Source: Sphaeroforma arctica JP610 (Eukaryota > Opisthokonta > Ichthyosporea > Ichthyophonida). Taken from it: a stretch of DNA of 21,086 nt. The notes under the pieces were generated by a model that ran no database searches, was not told where the DNA came from, and saw only the letters and a list, made by a program, of their open reading frames with translations. The DNA lies in the NCBI RefSeq assembly GCF_001186125.1, contig NW_014039723.1, positions 18,073-39,158 of the forward strand. The letters are read 5' to 3'. Shown here in pieces: positions 9,391-18,100 of the stretch (positions within the stretch are counted from its first letter, which is position 1; the number at the start of each line of letters is the position of its first letter). The translations under genes and the position numbers were made by a program.

Positions 9391-9471
9391 CTTTGGTGGT
9401 GGCACTGTACACCAATTCATATTCACTGAGCTTTCATGGCGGTATAAACGACACACAGCTAGATATCAGAT

Positions 9472-9825
9472 CTATTGATCATGTCGGTGTATTGTTTGGA
9501 AAAGCGTATCCAAATTGCTCATGCACATGTTGAACGCCGTGTTAAAGTCATTCCAGCTGGCCGCTGTGAATCCAGGTGATAAAATGATTGCCAGAGTCTT
9601 TACATCAATATCCTCGTAGTATTGGCAGAACATAGCTGGGCAATCCTTGGGTTTCCCCGATTCGACTGGTGCTCCCAGTCTGTATTGATCCCATGTGGTA
9701 GCATCCAAGCCAAGCTCAGCCCAGACAGTTTGATAGAAAGTGGCAGGAAATTTGGCATCAACTTCGGGAGAGGCAAATTCGGGATACGCCAGTGTTAGTT
9801 CGCTGTAGGTCAAAAGATTCAACAC
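9472..9825 (-). CDS. C-terminal part of an unrecognised, probably secreted protein (5' part missing)
   Basis: About 117 codons read without interruption and end in TAG. I recognise no family. It is clearly related to the protein at 10489-11031: shared WAELGLxAxTWDxxRLGAP, PKDCPAxFCQxYE and TAAxWNDF, and a Cys before MSN/LSN near the end. The relative starts with a signal peptide; this copy has none. The frame is closed by a stop just upstream (9826-9828), and a GTTGAG there could be a 3' splice site, so either an unseen first exon lies to the right or the copy is 5'-truncated. It is transcribed away from its relative, with its own AATAAA downstream. Conservation over the whole frame suggests real coding sequence. 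Confidence 0.6.
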   Translation of the reverse strand: MLNLLTYSELTLAYPEFASPEVDAKFPATFYQTVWAELGLDATTWDQYRLGAPVESGKPKDCPAMFCQYYEDIDVKTLAIILSPGFTAASWNDFNTAFNMCMSNLDTLFQTIHRHDQ

Positions 9826-10488
9826 TCAACAGCTGCATAGCAGCGTCACTGTGTCGCTATCAGTCTATTTATTTATCCAAAGCCATAAGCCAACTGATAA
9901 CACATTTATCACTGACACTTTCCGGCGTCCGGTCACAATTTGAATTGTTAATGTTTTTGTTAAAAAAACAAAACAAAAAATAAATAAAAACAAAAACAAC
10001 AATGTCCTTTGAACAATAGTCCAATCAGGCATTATTTTTTTTATCTTCTTCTCTAAAGGGTCATGACAACAATGGACATAATCTATTTAGTTTTTGCTGC
10101 AGCCTAAAAGGTTAAAAGCCTAAATAAAAACCCCCCCGGCCTCCCCCTCCACTGGATCTATTTATTAATTTTATTTCAAGTAGTCAAGTACGACAACTTC
10201 TGTCGATTCTTTATGAAATGAGTGGACTCTTTCAGCTATCAGTTGCGGAATCTAAAATTCTTTTGCGCCTCTTTGCAATTATATATTGTGATGTGACAAC
10301 GTAAAGTCGTATACTTGTGATTTCACTGATTTGTGAATAGTGAGAGTAGTGAATAGATAAACACGGGCCATACTATTTCTTAACGAAAAAACAATAAACA
10401 TACATCTTCTTTAATCGTCCATTTTTATAGATTTACAATATCTATATAGAATCAATATTGAAAAACATCAAAACCACAACTTTGAAAT
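9826..10488. other. Region between the divergent secreted-protein relatives
   Basis: Contains an A-rich stretch (9959-10004), a T run (10034-10043) and a C run (10131-10137). I looked on the minus strand for a signal-peptide exon for the left copy and found none. It would hold the promoters of both copies; no clear TATA box is assigned. Confidence 0.5.
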
Positions 10489-11031
10489 ATGTTCATTCTA
10501 TCGTCAATACTGCTAGTCGTACTATCCTTAGTATCTATAAAATCAATCGAAGCCAAATCGCTGGAAGTGAGAAACAAGTGCTCAGCTGTTAAGGACACGG
10601 TCATGGTAACAGATCCTGAAAGTAAATTAGCATCATGTGCAAAGAGCCCAGAGGACTGCAAATGCGCCGATATACTACCAATTGGAATTGCACACCTCAT
10701 GACTTTTCAAGAATTCACACTTGAATCGTCCAAGCTATTCTTAGAGGTACATATGGCTTCGTTCAACGTGATGCCTGGGCAGAGCTTGGTTTGAATGCCA
10801 TGACATGGGACGATTGCAGACTGGGTGCACCTGCCGATTTAGTAATGCCAAAGGACTGCCCGGCAGTGTTTTGTCAACACTATGAGGAGATAATAGTGGA
10901 GAACACTGAAGAAGGCCATTTTATCCCTCGGTTACACTGCGGCCACTTGGAACGACTTCACTGACAGGTATGCTACATGCCTCAGCAATATAGACGCGAC
11001 ATTGGCTACACTTACAGAGCCTCGGCACTAA
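10489..11031 (+). pseudogene. Secreted-protein relative, probably broken
   Basis: Begins MFILSSILLVVLSLVSIKSI, a clear signal peptide with likely cleavage after SIEA, then a Cys-rich stretch with KCSAVKD, CAKSPEDCKCADIL. It continues with WAELGLNAMTWDDCRLGAP, PKDCPAVFCQHYE and TAATWNDFTDRYATCLSN, matching the minus-strand relative block by block. The matching blocks are spread over two frames and the frame changes about twice, so the gene looks inactivated unless splicing or sequence errors explain it. A 3' AATAAA lies at 11109. Function unknown. The signal peptide and paired cysteines point to export; nothing more can be claimed. Confidence 0.6.
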
Positions 11032-11108
11032 ATCTGCTATGAATCCACATCCAACCCCAGGTTGAGATCAAACCCGGTAGCTAAATGCAAAAGCTGACTA
11101 TCCCGTAA

Positions 11109-11114
11109 AATAAA
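11109..11114 (+). terminator. Poly(A) signal AATAAA of the plus-strand relative
   Basis: AATAAA 78 bases after the TAA at 11029-11031, mirroring the arrangement of the minus-strand copy. Confidence 0.5.
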
Positions 11115-11263
11115 TTGGGGATGTACCTCTTCTCGTTATGCATAGTGTATTTTTTCGTTATGAATAGTTCATTAATGTGATTTTTTTCATAGTATGGGAC
11201 TTAATTCAAGTGAATACGCAATATCTTTTTAATTTCTGCGACATCAATTAGTAGTGGCGATTA

Positions 11264-11578
11264 TTATGAATTTGTCGTCTGATGTGAAGGAGAGATATAC
11301 GGATACGAGGCCGCGAAATGTCCAGAATGTAGAAATACAATTGTTGTACCGCGTATGACGTGTTGGGATCTGAAATATTTTACAACTTCCAGCATCTTAG
11401 AATGTAGATCAGGATCATAACACAAGCTCATCTGCTCGATGGATTCAAAGCCATACTTCTGGTATTTAAAAAATAATTGATTAGCACTTTTTGTAAATAT
11501 CCTCGCGTAGGCTGAGTATAGCCGTCTGGGCACACATTTCTTAACTTCGCAATCATATTTCACTGTACATCTCGTCAT
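11264..11578 (-). CDS. Hypothetical open frame, 104 codons
   Basis: ATG at 11576-11578, TAA at 11264-11266, upstream stop in frame. Composition is balanced and protein-like, for example YQKYGFESIEQMSLCYDPDL. TTIVFLHSGHFAAS faintly recalls the GGHFAG core of Vms1/ANKZF1 release-factor-like domains, but the flanks do not match and the key downstream residues are missing. It could be an exon of a larger gene, a relic or chance. Confidence 0.22.
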   Translation of the reverse strand: MTRCTVKYDCEVKKCVPRRLYSAYARIFTKSANQLFFKYQKYGFESIEQMSLCYDPDLHSKMLEVVKYFRSQHVIRGTTIVFLHSGHFAASYPYISPSHQTTNS

Positions 11579-11581
11579 CAA

Positions 11582-13123
11582 TGAAAGTACATATTATAAC
11601 TTGTTAGATATAGACCTGCCGCATTATGGTTGCAAACGGTGATTGCGTGACAGGTGTTCGTATGACAACGTTGAAAAATTTCCCGATTTGAGCTTCATGA
11701 TCGGGCTGGTGTGCTCCTTATTCGGACAACAGTGAGTGTGACCAGCGCCCAATCATTATCACTGCAGTAATCGTAGACTTGGTTAATATGGCACCTATAC
11801 TACATACGGAGCAACCAGAAGCAGGACCGAGCTGAAAATATTGGTGGTTCACCTACGATGGATAAGTAAGTCGTATACGAACGGGACATACAACTTGCAA
11901 CAAATGGCTAGATAAATCAGTACACACTGTGCATCTAGAAAATCATATTCTAGATAATATCGTATACTCATACCTGGCTCGGCTCCATTCTACACGACGG
12001 CAATTACGGACCTACCGGGATTAAAAGATACTTGCTTCTCCAGATATTCGAGACTTATACCTCAAGATAGAATAAAGACCATCTACATTTCAAGGCGTAA
12101 GCTACGAAAGAATATCACGGCGCCTGGAAACGCTAACCACACAACAACTTTCAAGGTCAAAAGAACATATCCGGCAATACAAAATTACAAGTTAATGCTA
12201 CTGTTTGCACAAGACGAATAATAATTTTTATGTACAATCTAAACTAGCAAGAAAGCGGTGACTGTGTACACAAACCTGAAGATTATAAAACTTAAATCTA
12301 TATCTCGGTAAGAAATGTGTAATTATAAATTAAAAAAAGCACCGAATCCGTGCGAGAATATTGCAAACTTTCATTAATGTGTGAGATTCACAAACCTGAT
12401 CATGAGATACAATAGTCACTTGACTGATGATTGGTACTAAAAATACAATTTACAAAAAGCACTTCCACAAGATTTATAAAACTGGTCAACCATAACTGAC
12501 AGAGATACCTAAATGCAGGAAAGTCAGTATTCATGGCTGACAAGCAGAGATACGAACATATAAGCTAAACACGCAATTGATAACCCAAACAAATGACAGA
12601 AGTTCGGATTATATCAATCATCTATATTCACAGTAAACAAAACAAGTTAAACTCGTAACCTTCATCAGTCCCGACTTTACTCTCACTCGACGACACTATG
12701 CCGCTAATTCAATTCCCATCCCGGTGTGGGGTACTTCTCCAATATACAACACCGTACTCAGGGATCTCATGATTGATATTCAAACAGCCGCAACTTTCCA
12801 CATCTTCATCGGCCCGGTACATTGTAGAACACACCGAACCGACAGACTGGCCAGGACTGTTGGTAACGACAGTCAAGTATGGTTATACATGCGTGTGTTA
12901 TATATGCAATTGCAGAAAACATACTTGCACACCCATACAAATGTATGTGACAAGCCAGGCTGAGTTGAACATGAACAAGCCTCCCACATATGTATATCGC
13001 AACTACACCGACTACATGCCAGGCTGATGTTCCATGCTGCCAGGCAACCCCATTCTAATTATCTTGCATCGACGATCTATATATATATTATTCTGGATTT
13101 ATCTATGTACTTGCATACTACCC
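11582..13123. other. 1.5-kb intergenic stretch, no gene seen
   Basis: AT-rich unique sequence without tandem repeats. Two overlapping short frames at 12724-13027 have no recognisable features. The 3'UTR of eIF3f must lie at the right end; no clear AATAAA was found on the minus strand there. Confidence 0.55.
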
Positions 13124-13990
13124 TTACAAAGTTGTATACAAGCGCTCGGCGATCTTCAGCTGCGTGCGCGTGATGTTCGACAGGTACACGATCATCATCA
13201 CATCCAACAGACTATTATTAAACATCTTGTCTAGAGTTAAGCCTTCAACCTCGGGCACTGAAGAGATCACCTCCATCAGGTGTCTTCCCACTTGATTGTT
13301 GGGTGTTTCCAAGCGACCATCCAGCACCTGTGTAACATAGTCCTTCACATGGCCTACCATCTCCAACATCTTAACAATGGCCTTCTCTAATTGTTCAGTT
13401 TCGGTCATAAGCGCAAGTGTACCATTAGGAGCATCCTTGCTTCGCTCAAGTGTATCTAAACCAACACGTTCCGCCTCCAAATAACGGAGCTCGCTTTCCA
13501 CAGGTGTAAACACCACACCTGTCGCATTGTTGGGAGCTCCAATAGGACTGGATGAATAGCACTTAACAGCAAGTGGATCTCCAGATTTCAGCTCAGTATT
13601 CAGTGTGAGATGTACAGGTGAGCGTGTTTCCCTGCCATAGAACTCGTGTATAAGCACACTGTGTGACGAGATAGTATTGCCAGTTGCATACCAACCCACT
13701 ATTTGCTCACGTGGGTTAACCTTCTGATGAAGCTGGAACATTGTCTGATGGAACTCCATGTTCACGGCAACTTGATCTTCTGTCTCGCCATGAGGAACTG
13801 GGAAACAGTTTGTGACGTGAACAACACCCTCTTCAGTGTGTCCTAGTAATGTACCGATAACACGCCCTTGTCCTGCATCTCTGCGCATAAAGTGATCGAC
13901 AATCGAGAATAAAACAACTGGACGGATCTTCACGGATTGGTTCAGCTTGGTATCAGCCAAGAATAGGGGCTGGGTTGGTGTGGCCGCCAT
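13124..13990 (-). CDS. EIF3F: Translation initiation factor 3 subunit F, intronless
   Basis: 288 residues, the eIF3f core without the long Pro/Ala-rich N-terminus of mammals. An MPN domain spans about residues 20-155: VVLFSIVDHF, RVIGTLLGH, VTNCFPVPHGETEDQVAVNM, IVGWYATG, SHSVLIHEFY and PVHLTLNT, all matching human blocks. The C-terminal helical part has VGRHLMEVISSVPEVEGLTL and DVMMIVYLSNITRTQLKIAE. It belongs to the eIF3 complex, which organises the 43S pre-initiation complex in the cytoplasm. The HxH of a JAMM metalloprotease is absent (YATGNTISSHS), so it is the MPN-minus type. The start is chosen at 13990: AAAATGGCGG is a good Kozak context. The frame stays open about 85 codons further up, but without ATG or family-like sequence. 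Confidence 0.97.
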   Translation of the reverse strand: MAATPTQPLFLADTKLNQSVKIRPVVLFSIVDHFMRRDAGQGRVIGTLLGHTEEGVVHVTNCFPVPHGETEDQVAVNMEFHQTMFQLHQKVNPREQIVGWYATGNTISSHSVLIHEFYGRETRSPVHLTLNTELKSGDPLAVKCYSSSPIGAPNNATGVVFTPVESELRYLEAERVGLDTLERSKDAPNGTLALMTETEQLEKAIVKMLEMVGHVKDYVTQVLDGRLETPNNQVGRHLMEVISSVPEVEGLTLDKMFNNSLLDVMMIVYLSNITRTQLKIAERLYTTL

Positions 13991-15028
13991 TTTGTGTGTA
14001 TATGCTAATTTGTGTAAGTATGTGGCTACAGAAGTGTACTTCTGTCTATATTTCAACGTAGATACGTTGTACGTTGATAGGTATGCTTGCAGTGTGTTGT
14101 AATAGCGTACATTTCCATTAAAGTTTGCACAAATATTTTCCCTGTGCAATTTCACCTGATTCTGTGTATATAAAAATAGACCCACGCGCCCAAAAACCGC
14201 CCTAAAACCCACACCGCCCAATACCGCTTTCTCAATTCGGGACAATTATACAGTATATTTGAGGGTTTATCTCAGTTAGAAACGAAGTTTTTTATTTGGA
14301 GCTCAGAAACTCAGAGGTCGAGGACTCGAGGCGCGAGGGCTAACCTCATATCATTATAAGTTGCAACGCAAATGAACGATCCGTTAAACGTTTAAAATTA
14401 AACGTATACTTATTTTTCAGTATCCCGTTTATATTGGTAGTGCCATATACCAGGTCAGGCAGTGGGCATATCACTACCAGAATTTTATCCTGATGACATG
14501 TTCTGATATTTAAAATTGAGACCAAAATTTAGGAATAGGTGCACTATTCAGGCCACAACATACGGGTCAAAATAGGCCAAAATACGTTGCAACGCTAAAA
14601 AAAATCCATTAAAAACGTTGAAAAGTCAACTTTTATCCGTGATGCCAAACGTTATGAGGTTAGCTCGAGGGGTCACGTGAAAAGTAGGGGTCCAGAACCC
14701 AAAAATTGATGACGCGTTCATCATCATCATTAGATCTGTGCAGTATCGTCTGTATGTACCATATGTACACTAAATTTGTGCTATTTAAGGTCACCAGGCA
14801 CCAGCAAAGAGGTATCTGCTTGATTACCAGCGTATCACATGTTGTATGGTTGTGTAAGAAGTACTCATTTCTATACATATTATGGGCAATACTCGCCGTG
14901 TTTAATAAATCATAATAGCATATCAATAGTACACAGTCGAAAATAATCTGATATTTATAGTCTTCCATTTATTGGGTTCGAGCTTCTTATTGCCCGTGGT
15001 TGTGTTGTTAAATTAAAATATATCAATT
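13991..15028. promoter_or_regulatory. Divergent intergenic region between eIF3f and PDCD2L
   Basis: About 1.04 kb separates the two start codons, which point away from each other, so both promoters and 5'UTRs lie here. No TATA box can be assigned. A GC-richer stretch at 14188-14226 (minus strand GGGCGG, GGGCGC) lies upstream of eIF3f. Most of the centre is the MITE-like element. Confidence 0.5.
14339..14665. mobile_element. MITE-like element with short terminal inverted repeats
   Basis: Left end GCTAACCTCATA (14339-14350) is the exact reverse complement of TATGAGGTTAGC at the right end (14653-14664). CGAGG flanks both sides (14334-14338 and 14666-14670), a candidate 5-bp target-site duplication if the right end includes one extra T. 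The palindrome-like GTTGCAACG occurs inside each half. It is 327 bp, AT-rich, with no coding capacity. The superfamily is not recognised, and chance is possible with only 12 bp of inverted repeat. Confidence 0.5.
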
Positions 15029-15121
15029 ATGTCGGTCATAGTTGGACTACAGGATGAGGTTATACCTCGCAAAGTGGCACATCAGTTACCTTGGTGGGAA
15101 AACAGGCTCGGGGGATTCCCG
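15029..15121 (+). CDS. PDCD2L: PDCD2L exon 1 (start)
   Basis: ATG at 15029 in context TCAATTATGTCG. Encodes [20 protein letters not shown], then [11 protein letters not shown]. Donor CCG/GTATGT, phase 0. The LGG-P ending is the family's first conserved block. Confidence 0.9.
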
Positions 15122-18100
15122 GTATGTGGCAATACAGTTACTTCTATGCTATGTTTTCCGTTACTAGTGAACAGTGAATGTGAATGATAGATATGCATAC
15201 ACACATATAAATACAAAGACATACACACACGCACACATACATGTATACACAAATATATACACAACATTCACACATATATATATATATATATATATATGTG
15301 TATATGTATATGTATATTCAAGTATATGTTTATATATATACATATATATATATACATATATACTGATATATATATATATATCCATATAAACAAATATATA
15401 TATATATATGTATATATATATATTATATATACATATATATATATGTGTGTGTGTGTGTCAAGGTCTTGTTAGTGCAAATGCAACTTTAAATTTGGAAACT
15501 CGTATACCGCCGTGTTATGTATACATATTGTTCGTCTTTATCCAGCCGGACAACGTTAACGAACTTCATTACATTATGTTGATGTGTGTTGGGAATAGCT
15601 ATGGGCGGTGTTAGGTTTGACAGAGATACTGCACGCTATTGGTTGGTTCTATTACGATATAAAGGAATAAAATAAATAAACATAAATTAGAGGTTCTCGC
15701 GAGTTCTCATTCCCAACGCTACCTACAAGTAGCCCACATGAGCCAGATGTGTTCCTGCCCGACGATTGCACGTAGGGTTTTTATGTTTGTATTTGTGCCT
15801 TTGCGTCGTGCTTGTTGCCCCTAATGCTGTATCCATTGCAGTCCAATGCCCCGTGCGCTGGCATGCAGCCGCGTGTACTACTGCTGAGTTTGTGCAAGCA
15901 ATCGGCTCTTCGTGTAAAGTTAAGGTCAGTCGTTCGACACACACTTCAATTGTATTCTGTGTCTTATTACGAAATGCCATAGTACAGGTTATCCGCGTAG
16001 TTTGACGTCTATCACCTTGAGAGTACAGTATGCTCTCGCGCGTGTTGTGTGGTGTGCGTGTGTATGGTGTGTGTGGTGGGGGGGGGGGATTCCTTCATAT
16101 TTAGATCGAATATTCGCTTTGTAGATGCGTGCTTAGTTCATGGTCACGCGTAATGCATATGTAGTTGCGCTTCTGCACCTATATCCCGTCCACCACTGCA
16201 ATGCCCGACGCCCCCACGATGCTGTGGCAAGGCGTCTCAGAGTTAAGTTTTAATCTGTTCCTGGCTAAATGGTATATATGACGGAGCGAATACCTTTGCA
16301 CGACATCTGTTAGGTTACTATTGCATGCCTATGTTATGTACTATGTCCTGGTTTTACTATCAGCTCACGCCCAGTCAATATGTATGTCCCAATTCACTGC
16401 TATACACACAGACCTGGCTGTCCAAAGAATCTCCTCCGGCCAGCACACTCAGGTGCAAACGGTGTGGGCTGAAATTGGCTCTGATTATACAAATCAATGC
16501 GCCGAGCACAGACAGCGAGACTGAGCAGCGGGTTTTGTATCTGTACGGTTGTACAAAGTGGGCGTGCACGAATGAGGTGAGTCACGCCATCACTGCTTTG
16601 CATACGGCGTGGTGTTGCAAGCCAACATTGTTTGCCCATTGTTTGCCACTTGAGTAACCATTTAGCCTGGTGCTAGCTTCCCGAATATGTGTAACATTTA
16701 CATGTTCCTGCGTTACCGCTCTTAACTCATTTTTGTGCATTGGGCTCACTGCCTGAATGTATGTAGTGTGTATGTTTAGTGTGTGTTATGTGTATGTTTT
16801 GTGCGTGTAATGTGTATGTTTTGGGTGTGTTATGTGTATGTTTTGGGTGGGTTGTGTGTATGTTGTGTGTGTGTTATGTGTATGTTTTGTATGTGTTATG
16901 TGTATGTTTTGTGTGTGTTGTGTGTATGTTTTGTGTGTGTGTCGTGTGTGTGTAATGTGTATGTTTTGTGTGTCATGTGTATGTTTCGTGTGATTTGAGT
17001 ATGATTTTTTGTGTGTTTTGAGTATGTTTTTTTGTGTGTTTTGTGTATGTTATGTGTATGTTTTGTGCATGTTGTGTGTATGGCCCCGTGAACGAGGCGC
17101 TTTTGCTAGCCTCAGGCCCATTGAGCATCTTACGACTATTCCTATACACCTATTGTGTGTTCTTGCAGGCAGGTGGCTGGTGCGTGCTGCGAGGTGTGAG
17201 AGCTACCACCAGGACAAGCGCAGCGGGCCCTACCCCACCGAGCAACACCACAGCCGCCAAGCCCAGTACCTCCTCTTCTACTACAGCCAACACACTACCC
17301 ACACCCAGCACCACCACCACACACGGACTGACCTCAGGCTCATACAAATCAGCAGCGCTGAAGGTCCCCGCAGAGGATGCGTGGGGTGTGGAGGCGGACG
17401 ATTGGGGTGTGGATGGCGATGCAGGACAGGACAAGGCGTGGGGGGCGGATAACAGCGACGGGGCCGAGGAAGTCTCCATGACGTAAGTGGTGACGTATGT
17501 GGTGGTGCATGTGGGTGTAGGTGTTTGGCATGATCCATAATCTAGAAACAGAGACCAGTGCTGCACCTGTTGTAGGGCCGAGGAAGTCTCCATGACATAA
17601 GTGGTGAAGTAAAAATGATTGTATGATTGTGTGTTTGTGAGTGATCTGTTAGCGTGTTAACATGTTCTACCCTCTTCTCACCATTTCAGAGAACTTACGG
17701 ATCTTTTGAGTAAGCGAGATGCCCACATACAGGCGTTGCCTAAGAATATACTGAACAAAATTTTGGTCCAAAAAGCTGAACCCGGTCCGAAAGAGGAGGC
17801 CGAAGACAGCCTGAGTGGCGCAATGGCGCGGTTGAATGTTGATGACAAACAGGACTGGTCCTCCGACACGGGTGCAGGTGCGTGGTCTGCTTGTATGTCC
17901 TGTGATTGCTGTATCTGCTACGTAGCAAGTCCTTTTCCGTGGTCAGGAGAGAACTTGTACTGTTCCTGTCGTTGATTTGGTTGCGTCTGTATTTCACTTA
18001 ATTGTCCCATTGAATTGAGTTGCGATCCATTTTCGTTCCTCCGTCGTGTCGTTTAGCTTTCGGATATTGTCGGATGCACCCGTGTGTTGTTGGATCCACC

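Noticed and set aside
10745-10780. Mini-intron in the plus-strand secreted-protein copy
   Set aside because: A GT...AG pair exists, but the matching block in the relative is coding across that stretch, so an intron is unlikely.
11264-11578. Vms1/ANKZF1-like release-factor domain
   Set aside because: Only a short SGHFAA stretch matches; the following conserved residues are absent, so the name is not used.
13991-14245. 85-codon N-terminal extension of eIF3f
   Set aside because: It has no ATG start, does not resemble the family, and the ATG at 13990 has a good Kozak context; treated as 5'UTR.
14660-14968. 102-codon ATG frame on the minus strand upstream of PDCD2L
   Set aside because: It ends inside the inverted repeat of the MITE-like element, has no family signature and lies in the presumed promoter; probably chance.
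15766-16005. Candidate PDCD2L exon after CCATTGCAG (TGC CCC GTG CGC)
   Set aside because: It looked like a Cys-rich exon, but exons 1 and 2 (15121 to 16412) already join in phase and match the family without it.
17150-17593. Minus-strand frames of up to 147 codons
   Set aside because: Shadows of PDCD2L exon 3, kept open by its GC-rich Ser/Thr linker.
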